A stretch of DNA of 64,000 bases from an uncultured SAR86 cluster bacterium (GCA_902557965.1 CACECK010000003.1:1-64000); one strand, 5' to 3'; positions 8,341-17,924 are shown, numbered from the stretch's first letter. Notes: generated by a model not told the origin, from the sequence alone. A program made the numbers and translations.

Positions 8341-11198
8341 ATATTTTTTATCTTAAATCCAAGACCTTCAATTTCATTAACATAATTTTCACCTGCAATA
8401 ATAGATTGTTTAGATTCATTAAATAAATATTTTCTTGAAACATTTATAAGATCATCCAAAGTACACTCTTTAACTTTTGTTCTAAACTGTAATCGTAATT
8501 CGATATTTTTATTTTCAATATTTGAGCCAAAATCACTCATGGCTTCTCCATATGGTGATAAAGGTTTATCGATACTAGATATTACCCCAAGAACACCCTC
8601 ATCAAGCTGAGCTGTTGTAATATTTTTTAGAGACCATTCTCTTGAGTTTGCGAATTCATTATAAGTATTTGAGCAATTTGGATCTCTGTAAGAGAAAAAT
8701 TTAAAAAATTTATTTTTTGAATCTTGTGAGGCACCAGCTCCATAAGCTCCACCTTTTTCCCTGATTGCTGAATGAAGATAGCCATTTCTCAGAACTGCTC
8801 CAAGTACAGTCAGTGCAGGAGCATCATCATGATCCATGCTAACTGTTGGAAATGCCTCAGCGCAATAACATACTTGTGCTCCTGTAATCCAGCCAATCTT
8901 TTCTTCTTGTATATTTAAAAGCTCTTGATGACACTTATCATCATTACTAGAACCAAACTGATAGGAAAGCATAGACTTATGAACATCTATAGATGATGCT
9001 GTAAAGGTATGCAAAGGCTCAAAGATTATTTTATTTTTAATTGACTGAAGAATATCAATATACCTTTCTAGATTCTCATTTTTATTAATATTTTTTGTTA
9101 AATCACTTGTATAATTTATGAAATTTAGGCCAGATACAATGTCACTGGTTGAAGCAACATTATTGATTTGTGCTCCAGCATTACTCATTGCAAGAACATG
9201 CCCGTTTTGAATTAATGATCTCTCATTTGAAGAAGAAATAAAGTTCAACAAATCTTTAATTCTTTCTTTCTCAGTAAAATTAGATTTAGTTACCGTTTGA
9301 ATCATTAAGTCTTGCATTTCTTTATCGTTTTTTTCTAAAGATTTTGAACTTATTTGCAATGCAAGTGTGAAGTCCTCTTGGTCTGGCACTAATGAAAAAT
9401 TTGCTGATATACCTCCGGTATATGCAGATTGTATTCTTTGAACCTCTTCAAAACCTTTATTATCTATTCCTACATCCGTTAGTGTGCTGGCAAACAAGGA
9501 TGCAACCTTAAATTCTTCTGATGTAAGATTCTTACATGGATATAAAATGGAGTGATATGTAATTCCGTTAGTACCAGTTTTATAAAAATGATTGGTTGTA
9601 TTATTTGAAGATGTAATTAAAGCCTCTGGATAATTTCTTTTTGGTGGAATATCTAATTTTGTTACTTTGGGTAATATTTCTGGGTCATCAATTTTGTCTT
9701 GTCTGTTTTTAAGATCTTTTGCAAGCAAACTTATTTCATTTTTTTCACTATCAGAAAGATTCTTTGCTATTTCTTCAACTTTTTTTATCAATTTAGCTTC
9801 ATTTTTCTTATTTAGACCACTATCTGGAATTAGCGAATAATTTAGCCTGTGAGCATTATTAATTAATTTTTTTTCAATTAGTTTTTCCATATATCTTTCT
9901 TTACTAAGGTTTTCTTTTACCAAGATAAAGGAACTATCTAAGTCCAAAACTTTTAAGGGATCATCATTATGAATGCATGCAGGAAGGCAGCTTAGCATTA
10001 TTTGAAGTCCATACGGCATGCCAGATCCTGTGATTTCTCTCTGTCTTATTTCTAGTTGATGAAGAGATGAGTTAATAACTTCATCTGGAATGCCATCTTT
10101 TACAACCTTTTTAAGACAATCAATTATTAGAGATTCAACTTTGTCATGAGTATTTGATTCAACACCTTCAAGACCAGCGGCAAATACAAGCTCTTTATGA
10201 TCTGTTTCTAATCCAGTAAGAGGTGATAAAGATTTACCAAGATTAGTACTTTCCAAAGCCTTTCTCAATGGAGATGCAGAATTATCAAGAAGAATATTCG
10301 ACATTAAGTACGACTCAAGTAATTCAACCGGATCATGACTTTCTCCAAGGAGCCAACTCAATACGACATGATGATTATTTTCATCATCAGGAAGAGGGTT
10401 GTAGTATTCTGCAATGGTTTTAGGAGAGGTGATTCTATCTTCATTCTGAACCGATATTTTTTCATTAGAGGGCTCAAAACTTTGCAAAACATTTTTATTG
10501 ATGAATTCTTGAATTTCTTCTGGATTGACATCGCCAAATGTAAAAAATGTAGCATTAGATGGGTGATAATGCTTTTTATGAAAGTCGACCAAATTTTCAT
10601 GAGTTAAATCAATAATATTTTCTGGATTACCTCCGCTATTATGCTTATAAGTTGATGAACTATAGAGATGTCTAGACATTCCATGCCACAATTGGCTAGA
10701 AATGGAACTCATAGCACCTTTCATCTCATTAAACACAACTCCTTTAATTTCTAATTCGCTGTCAGTATTTTCTTTATCTTTAAACTCCAGTCTGTGACCT
10801 TCTTGAAAAAAATCTAGCTTATCTAAGTTAGGAAAAAAGGATGAATCCAAGTAAACACTTAATAAATTTTTAAAATCCTTATCATTTAGAGTTGCAAATG
10901 GATATGCCGTCCAATCACTTGATGTAAAAGCATTCATAAAAGTATTCAGCGACCTTCTTATCATCATAAAAAATGGGTCTCTAACAGGATATTTTCTAGA
11001 ACCACAAAGAGCAGTATGTTCTAAAATGTGAGCAACTCCAGTTGAGTCTTCAGGAATCGTTCTAAATGCAACCATAAAAACTTTTTCGTTGCTTTTTGAG
11101 TCTAAGTGAATATGCTTGCAATTGAATTCAGATTCAGTATATATTTGTGCATTAAGGTCTAATAATTTTATATACTTTTGATCTTCTAAATTAAACAT
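8337..11198 (-). CDS. M16 family zinc metalloprotease, PreP/Cym1-like
   Basis: This 953-residue protease has the inverted zinc motif HILEH within GVAHILEHTALCGSRKYPV near residue 50, and the distal Glu region GVVFNEMKGAMSS near 155. The length and GSRKYPVRDPF segment match the M16C presequence-protease group, a single chain of two halves enclosing a chamber that degrades short peptides. No signal peptide is visible, so it is probably cytoplasmic. It starts only 17 bases from the divergent DUF4136 gene, so the two promoters must overlap or lie inside coding sequence. Confidence 0.9.
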   Translation of the reverse strand: MFNLEDQKYIKLLDLNAQIYTESEFNCKHIHLDSKSNEKVFMVAFRTIPEDSTGVAHILEHTALCGSRKYPVRDPFFMMIRRSLNTFMNAFTSSDWTAYPFATLNDKDFKNLLSVYLDSSFFPNLDKLDFFQEGHRLEFKDKENTDSELEIKGVVFNEMKGAMSSISSQLWHGMSRHLYSSSTYKHNSGGNPENIIDLTHENLVDFHKKHYHPSNATFFTFGDVNPEEIQEFINKNVLQSFEPSNEKISVQNEDRITSPKTIAEYYNPLPDDENNHHVVLSWLLGESHDPVELLESYLMSNILLDNSASPLRKALESTNLGKSLSPLTGLETDHKELVFAAGLEGVESNTHDKVESLIIDCLKKVVKDGIPDEVINSSLHQLEIRQREITGSGMPYGLQIMLSCLPACIHNDDPLKVLDLDSSFILVKENLSKERYMEKLIEKKLINNAHRLNYSLIPDSGLNKKNEAKLIKKVEEIAKNLSDSEKNEISLLAKDLKNRQDKIDDPEILPKVTKLDIPPKRNYPEALITSSNNTTNHFYKTGTNGITYHSILYPCKNLTSEEFKVASLFASTLTDVGIDNKGFEEVQRIQSAYTGGISANFSLVPDQEDFTLALQISSKSLEKNDKEMQDLMIQTVTKSNFTEKERIKDLLNFISSSNERSLIQNGHVLAMSNAGAQINNVASTSDIVSGLNFINYTSDLTKNINKNENLERYIDILQSIKNKIIFEPLHTFTASSIDVHKSMLSYQFGSSNDDKCHQELLNIQEEKIGWITGAQVCYCAEAFPTVSMDHDDAPALTVLGAVLRNGYLHSAIREKGGAYGAGASQDSKNKFFKFFSYRDPNCSNTYNEFANSREWSLKNITTAQLDEGVLGVISSIDKPLSPYGEAMSDFGSNIENKNIELRLQFRTKVKECTLDDLINVSRKYLFNESKQSIIAGENYVNEIEGLGFKIKNI

Positions 11199-11215
11199 AC
11201 AAATAAAAAATAATT

Positions 11216-11728
11216 ATGAAATATATTACAACGCTCTTAAGTTTGATTATTGTTATAGGTTGCTCAACGACTCAATCTAATATACAAGTTGATTCAATTG
11301 AAACATTCAATTTAGATAATTATAACGATTTTAATATAAAGATAAATACTTCAAATATTAGCGCTGAAATCAATCCAATTGTATTAGAAAATTTCAGAGA
11401 AGATCTCAAAGGCGCTATTTCTGAACAAGGACTGAGCTTCGACTCTGAATCAAATCTTATTTTTGAAATTAACTTCACAACAAAAGAATCTGTCGAGTCT
11501 GATAGGATGAATTATTATTACTCACGATATTATTGGGATTACTATAGATTCCGTGACGATGTTTATACAGTCACTGAGAATATTCTAAGAGTTAATTTAA
11601 AAGACCTTCAAGAAGACAAGACAGTGTGGACTGTTGTAACTGTTTGGAGAGATGGTTCTAACAGATCAATTTCATCTGATGATGCTTCAGCTGTTTTAGT
11701 TGATGAAATAATGTTGAGTTTTTTATAA
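11216..11728 (+). CDS. DUF4136-like lipoprotein
   Basis: This 170-residue protein has a lipoprotein signal peptide (lipobox VIGCS, Cys near 16). The mature part resembles DUF4136 proteins: a short FNLDNYNDF strand, a helical NFREDLKGAISEQGL segment and a tyrosine-rich stretch (MNYYYSRYYWDYYRF) near 98-112. The function is unknown; family members are envelope lipoproteins of about 180-200 residues. It is divergent from the M16 protease gene and followed by a separate promoter for the alkyl sulfatase. Confidence 0.7.
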   Translation: MKYITTLLSLIIVIGCSTTQSNIQVDSIETFNLDNYNDFNIKINTSNISAEINPIVLENFREDLKGAISEQGLSFDSESNLIFEINFTTKESVESDRMNYYYSRYYWDYYRFRDDVYTVTENILRVNLKDLQEDKTVWTVVTVWRDGSNRSISSDDASAVLVDEIMLSFL

Positions 11729-11763
11729 GCAAAAGAATATATTTTTAATTCTATTCTGAATTA

Positions 11764-11792
11764 TTGTTATCTGATATACCAATAACTATAAT
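11764..11792 (+). promoter_or_regulatory. Sigma70-type promoter for the alkyl sulfatase gene, probably leaderless
   Basis: TTGTTA (11764-11769), a 17-base spacer and TATAAT (11787-11792) form a near-consensus promoter. The ATG of the next gene is 7 bases after the end of the -10 box, where transcription should begin, so the mRNA would have essentially no leader and no Shine-Dalgarno. Confidence 0.65.
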
Positions 11793-11798
11793 CAATTA

Positions 11799-13520
11799 AT
11801 GTTAAAAATTCATAGATATTCTTTAATTCTTATTCCTTTATTTTTTATATTTTCATGTTCAGAAAATAAATCAGTTGATATTGAAATCCCTCTTACATCT
11901 GAAGTCGAAAAATTAGTTAATCATTCAAAAGAATTTGAAAGAATGGTGACAACCTATGAAACTCCTGGTGGCAAAATACATTTTGCAATTGGTTATGGCA
12001 TTGCTAATTCAATTATGGTTGAAGGAATAGATGGAAATATAATCATTGATACCGCTGATAGTGTATATGAGGCCGAACAAATCTATAAGATTTTCAGAAA
12101 GAAAAATTCAAATCCAATTAAAGCAATAATTTACACTCACAATCATGGAGATCATACATTTGGTGCAGCATTCTACAATACTATTCAAAGTGAAAAACCA
12201 ATAATCATTGCTCATGAAGATACTGATTTTTATATGCAAAGAATTTTAGGAATTATTAACCCAATAATTTCTGAAAGAAGCACTCGAATGTTTGGAACAA
12301 TAATTGATGAGGATGATTTTATAAATGTTGGAATTGGAGCTAGCTTAAATGTTGGAAAGTCTGTTGCAGGGTATGTAAAGCCTAATCAAACATTTAAAGA
12401 TCAATTAAATTTATCAATAGCAGGTATTGATATAGAGCTTCATCATGCTCCGGGTGAAACAAATGATCAATTGTTTGTTTGGCTTCCAAAGCATAAAGCT
12501 TTAATGCCAGGAGACAATGTGTATAAAACTTTTCCAAATTTATACACAATTAGAGGGACAACTCATAGGGATGTCATAGGTTGGATAAACAGCATTGATC
12601 AAATGAGAGCCTTAAACGCTGATTATATTTTTCCCAGTCATACTCTTCCAATACTTGGTGCAGATATATCACCAACATTAACAATTTATAGAGATGGCAT
12701 TCAATACGTTCATGATCAAACAATAAGACTAATGAATAAAGGTTTCTATCCTAATGAAATTGTTGAAATGATTGAATTGCCTGAGAATATTCGTAATTCT
12801 CCTTTTTTATATGAGTTCTATGGAACTGTAAGGTGGTCTGTAAGAAGTATTTTTAATGGCTATCTTGGATGGTTTAGTGGTAATCCAACTGATTTAGATC
12901 CCTTAACAAACAAAGAAGAAGCAATAAGATTTGCAAAAATCGTTGGAGGAAATGATCCTTTGTTCATAGCATTAGAAGAAGCTGTTAAAAATAGTGATAT
13001 GCAGTGGGCTTTAGAATTGAGCGATAGATTATTGATTCTTGAGTATAAAATTGATGAAGTTAACAACTTAAGAAAACAAGCATTAACTTATCTTGGCAAA
13101 AGATCATCAAATCCAAACAAAAGAAACTATTTTTTAACATCCGCTATTGAGCTTAACTCTGATTTTAAAGGTTTCCCAAAAGCCGAAAGAAATGAAGATC
13201 TAATGAAGCAAATATCTTTAGATACAATTTTTAAAATACTATCTGTAAGTTATGATCCAACAAAGCATGATAATTCAGTCTATAAAGTATGTTTTAATTT
13301 TTTATCAGGCACAAATAAAACTATTACGCTGCGAAATCATATAGCAGCCATATCTGAAAATGATTTTGAAGATTGCAATTTGAGTGTAGAAGCAGATGAT
13401 TTTGATTTCAAAAAAGTTTTAGGAGGAATTCAGAGTCCCGTAGGATCTATAGCAGACGGATCTATAAGTATAGAGGGAAGCAATACTGCCTTTTTAAACT
13501 TTTTATTAAAATTTAGATAA
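11799..13520 (+). CDS. Alkyl sulfatase-like metallo-beta-lactamase-fold lipoprotein
   Basis: This 573-residue protein has a lipoprotein signal (lipobox FIFSC, Cys20) and a metallo-beta-lactamase fold with the zinc motif THNHGDH at 113-119. The segments SERSTRMFG, HHAPGETNDQLFVW, LMPGDNVYKTFPNLY and FPSHTLPI are typical of the SdsA1/BDS1 alkyl sulfatase group, followed by the dimerisation and C-terminal sterol-carrier-like parts. The expected reaction is hydrolysis of primary alkyl sulfates to alcohol and sulfate on the envelope. It is somewhat shorter than typical SdsA (about 650). Its stop abuts the stop of the convergent acyl-CoA dehydrogenase. Confidence 0.85.
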   Translation: MLKIHRYSLILIPLFFIFSCSENKSVDIEIPLTSEVEKLVNHSKEFERMVTTYETPGGKIHFAIGYGIANSIMVEGIDGNIIIDTADSVYEAEQIYKIFRKKNSNPIKAIIYTHNHGDHTFGAAFYNTIQSEKPIIIAHEDTDFYMQRILGIINPIISERSTRMFGTIIDEDDFINVGIGASLNVGKSVAGYVKPNQTFKDQLNLSIAGIDIELHHAPGETNDQLFVWLPKHKALMPGDNVYKTFPNLYTIRGTTHRDVIGWINSIDQMRALNADYIFPSHTLPILGADISPTLTIYRDGIQYVHDQTIRLMNKGFYPNEIVEMIELPENIRNSPFLYEFYGTVRWSVRSIFNGYLGWFSGNPTDLDPLTNKEEAIRFAKIVGGNDPLFIALEEAVKNSDMQWALELSDRLLILEYKIDEVNNLRKQALTYLGKRSSNPNKRNYFLTSAIELNSDFKGFPKAERNEDLMKQISLDTIFKILSVSYDPTKHDNSVYKVCFNFLSGTNKTITLRNHIAAISENDFEDCNLSVEADDFDFKKVLGGIQSPVGSIADGSISIEGSNTAFLNFLLKFR

Positions 13521-14741
13521 TTAAGAATTTCCAGAAGGTATATCTTTATAAGCAACACCTTTATCAGCCCGAGGATCCTGGGGTAGCCCAAGAACTCTTT
13601 CAGCAATAATGTTTCTTAAAATCTCATCAGTTCCACCAGCTATTCTTAATCCAGGAGCACCTAACCAAGCATTTTGAAATCTTTTAATATCTGAGTTATC
13701 AGATTTCAACATACCTGTCATATCCATTGAATCAATTCCAAAGTTACCAATATCCTGAAGTTTTCCAGCACTAACAATTTTTGTTATTGATGCTTCTGGT
13801 CCTGGAGTATCACCCTTAGATAAAGCTGACATTGTTCTTAGCTTTGTATTTTTTAGTCCATTTGCTTCACAATACCAATCCGCAATAGATTCTCTTACAG
13901 CTTTATTATTTAAAAGAGGCTCACCTAAACTATCTTGAGTTTTAGCCCACTTAAAAGCATCTTCAACATCACAACCATCAGCATCACCAACAGCCAACCT
14001 CTCATTCATAAGTGTGGTAATTGCAACTTTCCAGCCATCACCAATTTCACCCAGTCTTTGTGAATCAGGAATCTCGACATCAGTAAAGTAGACCTCATTG
14101 AAACTTGAACCACCAGTTATTTGTTTTATTGGTTTAACCTCAATACCTGGAGACTTCATATCAACAAAAAAGAATGTTAAACCTTTGTGTTTCTCTAAGT
14201 TTGGATCATGTCTTACAACCAATATCCCAAAGTCGGAAAAATGGGCGCCTGAAGTCCAAACTTTTTGACCATTTATTATCCATTTATCTCCATCTTGTAC
14301 CGCCTTACTTCTCAAACCCGCAACATCTGAACCCGCTGAAGGCTCTGAGAATAATTGACACCATATTTCTTTACCCTCTGCCATAGGAGGCAAGTATCTT
14401 TCTTTTTGTTCATCAGATGCATATTGCATCATCACAGGCCCACACATTCCTAAACCAATTTCAAAAATTCCTTTAGGAACGTCAAATTTTGATTCTTCGT
14501 TACCCCAAATAATTCTTTCTATTGGCGAAGCGCCGATTCCACCGTACTCTTTAGGCCAATGTAACATAGCCCATCCAGCATCATATTTCTTTTTTTGCCA
14601 TGCTTTTGCTTCTTTAATAATATCTTTATTTGCAAAAGTTGATTCTGATGGAGAAGCATCTTTAAGGGCAGCATTATTTTCTAACCACTCACGACATGTT
14701 TTTCTAAATTTAGCTTGTTCAGGGGTATCTTTAAAATCCAT
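13521..14741 (-). CDS. Acyl-CoA dehydrogenase (larger gene of an adjacent pair)
   Basis: This 406-residue FAD enzyme oxidises an acyl-CoA to the 2-enoyl-CoA. It shows the FAD/substrate segment CQLFSEPSAGSDVAGL near 130, the WIINGQKVWTSGAH strand near 155, and the C-terminal AGGTDEILRNIIAERVLGLP. The N-terminus MDFKDTPEQAKFRK and the coupling to a second, smaller dehydrogenase 8 bases upstream (14750-15862) recall the heteromeric dehydrogenases used on sterol side chains or bulky acyl-CoAs in actinobacteria. That substrate idea is inference. Confidence 0.88.
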   Translation of the reverse strand: MDFKDTPEQAKFRKTCREWLENNAALKDASPSESTFANKDIIKEAKAWQKKKYDAGWAMLHWPKEYGGIGASPIERIIWGNEESKFDVPKGIFEIGLGMCGPVMMQYASDEQKERYLPPMAEGKEIWCQLFSEPSAGSDVAGLRSKAVQDGDKWIINGQKVWTSGAHFSDFGILVVRHDPNLEKHKGLTFFFVDMKSPGIEVKPIKQITGGSSFNEVYFTDVEIPDSQRLGEIGDGWKVAITTLMNERLAVGDADGCDVEDAFKWAKTQDSLGEPLLNNKAVRESIADWYCEANGLKNTKLRTMSALSKGDTPGPEASITKIVSAGKLQDIGNFGIDSMDMTGMLKSDNSDIKRFQNAWLGAPGLRIAGGTDEILRNIIAERVLGLPQDPRADKGVAYKDIPSGNS

Positions 14742-14749
14742 AATTTTTC

Positions 14750-15862
14750 CTAATTAATATTTGATTGTTCGAGGCTTGTTACTAATTTTTCTCTCCAATT
14801 ACTTAGAGATCCAATATTTAAAGACAATAATTTTGAGCGCCTATAGTACATATGACAATCATATTCCCATGTAAAACCATTGCCTCCATGAGTTTGTATA
14901 TTTTCTTTAGAGCATAGCTGATATGCCTTAGTTGCACTTACGCGAGCAGTCGCAGAGGCTGATGGTAAGTCAGAAGAATTTGTTGATAAAGCCCAAGCAG
15001 CATAGTAGCAATTTGATTTTGCAAGTGTCAGGGCAATATACATATCCGCTAGCTTATGTTTAATAGCTTGAAATGATCCAATTTGTCTTCCAAATGCATA
15101 TCTTTCTTTCGCATAGCTAATTGCCATATCTAAAGCAGCCTGTGATCCACCAATCTGTTCATAACCAAACAAAACTGCGGCTTGATTGATAATGTATTCA
15201 TATAATTCCCATCCAGTAGAATTGTCACCTATCAATTTGCTTTCCACGTCTTTAAAAGTAATTGAAAAATATCCACGACTTTCATCAATATTTTCTTGTT
15301 TTTCAATATTTACACCATTTGCTGAAAGATCAACAAGTTGCAGTGACGCACCCGAATCAGTTTTTGCCACAACAATAGCATGAGTAGCAATTTCAGCATC
15401 TGGAACTGCAATTTTTGTTCCATTAATCTTTCCTTCGCTGAAAGTTAGGTTAATATTTTCTGCTGATGGAGCTTTTAATTCCTCTGCAACAGCGAGAGTA
15501 CCAACAATTTCACCGCTAACTAGCTTTGGAAGTATCTCTTTTTTAATTGAATCATCAGCATAATTAATTATTGCCTCAGTAAATAAATATACTGAAGAAG
15601 AGAAGGGCACTGGAGCTAAATATCTACCAAGCTCTTCAGCAATTACACATAATTCTAAATGTCCAAGACCAAGGCCATCATATTCTTCGGGTATTCGGAT
15701 TCCTGTCCATCCTAGGCCAACTATCTTATTCCATAAATCAATATCAATATTTTCATCATGTTCAAGGACCGATCTATTTCTATTTACAGATTGTTCTTTT
15801 TCAAGAAATTTTTTTGCTTCCTCTTGAAGAAATTTTTGATCATCGGAAAAATCTAAATTCAT
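14750..15862 (-). CDS. Acyl-CoA dehydrogenase (smaller gene of an adjacent pair)
   Basis: This 370-residue protein has the acyl-CoA dehydrogenase order: helical N-domain (GWTGIRIPEEYDGLGLG near 52-68), a degenerate middle beta domain with AVAEEL where substrate-contacting residues usually sit, and a C-terminal helical domain with RYAFGRQIGSFQAIKHKLADM and THGGNGFTWEYDCHMYYRR. The weak middle domain and the paired gene suggest one subunit of a mixed alpha2beta2 enzyme. It is first in a two-gene minus-strand operon. Confidence 0.85.
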   Translation of the reverse strand: MNLDFSDDQKFLQEEAKKFLEKEQSVNRNRSVLEHDENIDIDLWNKIVGLGWTGIRIPEEYDGLGLGHLELCVIAEELGRYLAPVPFSSSVYLFTEAIINYADDSIKKEILPKLVSGEIVGTLAVAEELKAPSAENINLTFSEGKINGTKIAVPDAEIATHAIVVAKTDSGASLQLVDLSANGVNIEKQENIDESRGYFSITFKDVESKLIGDNSTGWELYEYIINQAAVLFGYEQIGGSQAALDMAISYAKERYAFGRQIGSFQAIKHKLADMYIALTLAKSNCYYAAWALSTNSSDLPSASATARVSATKAYQLCSKENIQTHGGNGFTWEYDCHMYYRRSKLLSLNIGSLSNWREKLVTSLEQSNIN

Positions 15863-15943
15863 AAATACGCCTATAAGTTAAGGTAAAATAGATATTTATT
15901 ATATGCTAAATTAAAATAATTTTTAATTACTGAAAGCTTGAAA

Positions 15944-16582
15944 ATGAAAATAGATAAAAAAATACCAACATATCTTCAAAGAGCAAATAAAGGAGGACTT
16001 TTTATAGGGTTCATCTATGTTTTGGTATTCATGAGTATTTTGTTCTTATGGATTTGGCAGACTTTTGAATCTGAAGATAATAAGTCATCCATGAACCTCA
16101 TGGATGAGAGGCTTGCAATAATCGAAGAACAAATAAATATTGTTGACGAAACAAACAACGATACCATTACAGACATTTCATCATCAATTCAGTTTTTGGA
16201 TAAAGAAATTAGGAAACTCTGGGATCTGAGTAACAAGAGAAATAAAGTAAACATTCAAAAACTTTCTGAACAAACCATTAAAATTGAACAACTTCTAAAA
16301 TCTTTAGAAGATGAAGTTAGCAATAATCAGTCAACTATAACAAACATGAGAGATTCAATAGATCAAAACATTTCTAACATACAAGAATTGGGTATATCTG
16401 CTGATGATTTGAGTATTATTAGGTTGAATCTTAGCTCTATTGATACTCAGCTGATGTTATTAGATGATACCGTGCAGGCATTAAATAGCTACAAAAATCA
16501 GCTTAATCAAACAATTCTTGAAATTCAAACTCAAATAAATACTACTCAGAGTCAAAGAATATCAGATGAAGAGGAAAATTGA
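15944..16582 (+). CDS. Hypothetical membrane-anchored coiled-coil protein
   Basis: This 212-residue protein has one membrane helix (about 19-40), then about 165 residues of polar, heptad-like sequence rich in Asn, Gln, Asp and Ile, predicted coiled coil. I do not recognise the family. The topology (short cytoplasmic N-terminus, long coiled coil outside or in the periplasm) resembles envelope spacer proteins. The ATG at 15944 is preferred to an in-frame TTG at 15938. A small membrane-protein pair follows. Confidence 0.6.
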   Translation: MKIDKKIPTYLQRANKGGLFIGFIYVLVFMSILFLWIWQTFESEDNKSSMNLMDERLAIIEEQINIVDETNNDTITDISSSIQFLDKEIRKLWDLSNKRNKVNIQKLSEQTIKIEQLLKSLEDEVSNNQSTITNMRDSIDQNISNIQELGISADDLSIIRLNLSSIDTQLMLLDDTVQALNSYKNQLNQTILEIQTQINTTQSQRISDEEEN

Positions 16583-16612
16583 TATTAACCATATATAATA
16601 ATTAATTAACAT

Positions 16613-16825
16613 ATGAATAAGTTTGTTTTACAGTTATTTCTTTTTTTAGCATTTATACCACTAGCAATTTTGATTGGATATGGAGTTCTTGTAGTTGCTC
16701 CAATTTTTTGTTGTTTTCTTGCAATTAATTCCTATAAATTTAACAATTACAAGGAAATGTATATTTGGATGGCCTTTGGAGGGCTTTCATTTATGCTTGC
16801 ACTATACATGTTGGGAGTTATATGA
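16613..16825 (+). CDS. Hypothetical 70-residue membrane protein
   Basis: The protein contains two or three hydrophobic helices (about 4-22, 24-38 and 48-69) and almost nothing else. A TATAAT box lies at 16594-16599, 14 bases before the ATG. Its stop overlaps the start of the next gene (ATGA at 16822-16825), so the two are probably translationally coupled. No family recognised. Confidence 0.55.
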   Translation: MNKFVLQLFLFLAFIPLAILIGYGVLVVAPIFCCFLAINSYKFNNYKEMYIWMAFGGLSFMLALYMLGVI

Positions 16826-17217
16826 CCAAAGTTTTTAAAGGATACTTGTTGATTGTTGGCTCCATTTCTATTGTCATGGGTCTCTTAGGTATGTTTTTGC
16901 CTGATTTAGGTTGGTATCCTTCATTTGCAGATATTGAAAGAGGAACCTCTTTAGCAAACTTTATAAGAACAATGTCAGGAGTTTTTGTTGCCTCAGGTTA
17001 TATTCTAATAAGGTTTATTTTTTCTTCTTCAAAAGTACAGCTTGGACATGTCTTGATATATTTAGTTGCATTTATGTTACTTGGTAAAATTTCTGGACTG
17101 TTTTATGAGGGCTTCCACTTTCACGATATTCTTACATCAACGCTGGGTTTTATTGCTCTAATTGGGTTGATTGTTGTTCATAGACATAGAAAAAATTTAC
17201 TTAACTACGATCTTTAA
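16822..17217 (+). CDS. DUF4345-like membrane protein
   Basis: This 131-residue protein has four predicted membrane helices. The pattern of a GxLxMFLPDLGWYPSF segment after helix 1 and an IRTMSGVFVASGYIL helix resembles DUF4345 family proteins of unknown function. The ATG at 16822 overlaps the preceding stop and is preferred over an earlier in-frame start at 16765. A second, more distant DUF4345-like gene occurs at 24288. Confidence 0.6.
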   Translation: MTKVFKGYLLIVGSISIVMGLLGMFLPDLGWYPSFADIERGTSLANFIRTMSGVFVASGYILIRFIFSSSKVQLGHVLIYLVAFMLLGKISGLFYEGFHFHDILTSTLGFIALIGLIVVHRHRKNLLNYDL

Positions 17218-17223
17218 AAAAAC

Positions 17224-17253
17224 TTCCACTTAAACCATATATCTATATATAAT
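17224..17253 (+). promoter_or_regulatory. Promoter of tRNA-Leu
   Basis: TTCCAC (17224-17229), 18 bases, then TATAAT (17248-17253) lies 10 bases before the tRNA 5' end. The bases after the -10 box are GCC, a GC-rich discriminator as found in growth-rate-controlled tRNA promoters. Confidence 0.5.
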
Positions 17254-17263
17254 GCCTAAGCCT

Positions 17264-17348
17264 GGGGATGTGGTGGAACTGGTAGACACGCTTGGCTTAG
17301 AACCAAGTGCCGCAAGGCGTGGGGGTTCGACTCCCTCCATCCCTACCA
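17264..17348 (+). tRNA. tRNA-Leu (anticodon TAG)
   Basis: This 85-base class II tRNA has acceptor GGGGATG paired with CATCCCT (first pair G-U), D-arm TGGTGGAACTGGTAGACACG, anticodon stem CTTGG/CCAAG with loop CTTAGAA, a long variable arm, T-loop TTCGACT, discriminator A and encoded CCA. Anticodon TAG reads CTN leucine codons. Confidence 0.95.
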
Positions 17349-17368
17349 AGTAATATATAATTTTAAAT

Positions 17369-17866
17369 ATGGAAATTGATTTTAGAGCTTTACAAGTAAT
17401 TGCTGAAGTTGCTCTTGGTATTGTAGGTTTCTCCGCAATATTAATTGCTTTAAGTAGGGCAAAAGATGGTTTCAGCGCGCCTGATAATTTTAGGGTTCAA
17501 CTCCTTACATATTCAGCTTTTGGTGCCATGTTTTGTGCGTTAATTCCATTTGCAATATTTAATAGTGAAAATTCTACAAGTAGCTGGTTGATAATTAGCT
17601 TTCTTCTTTGTATTTATTCTGTAATAGGCTTATCTATTTTTCCAAGAAGAGTTGCAAGCTTAAGAAGGGATGGGTTCAAGAATTTATTTCCTTTAAAGAT
17701 CGTTTTTTTACAGATGGGCATGCTAATAATTATATTTATCTTATCTGGATTAATGATATTAGATGTAATCACTCAAAAAAATAATGTTTATTTACTTTGT
17801 TTAATACTATTTTTAATCCAAAGCACGATAGCATTTATCAGAACAATGTTTGTAAGAGTACAATAA
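17369..17866 (+). CDS. Hypothetical four-helix membrane protein
   Basis: This 165-residue protein has hydrophobic segments near 8-27, 46-66, 73-92, 110-132 and 140-158, with a conserved-looking positive loop FPRRVASLRRDGFK between them. No family is recognised. It starts 21 bases after the tRNA-Leu CCA, so it may be transcribed with the tRNA. Confidence 0.5.
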   Translation: MEIDFRALQVIAEVALGIVGFSAILIALSRAKDGFSAPDNFRVQLLTYSAFGAMFCALIPFAIFNSENSTSSWLIISFLLCIYSVIGLSIFPRRVASLRRDGFKNLFPLKIVFLQMGMLIIIFILSGLMILDVITQKNNVYLLCLILFLIQSTIAFIRTMFVRVQ

Positions 17867-17918
17867 GTAAAAAATTAGATTAGTTTTATAAAAATCTAGC
17901 AATGCAGGTATTTTTGTA

Positions 17919-17924
17919 TATACT
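17919..17924 (+). promoter_or_regulatory. Candidate -10 box for the TonB receptor leader
   Basis: TATACT sits in the only sizeable gap upstream of the receptor gene, about 45 bases before the first leader hairpin. The -35 region (TAGCAA at 17897-17902) is weak. Confidence 0.35.

Noticed and set aside
10335..10607. 90-residue plus-strand ORF and an opposing minus ORF inside the M16 gene
   Set aside because: Shadows of a well-supported 953-residue protease frame.
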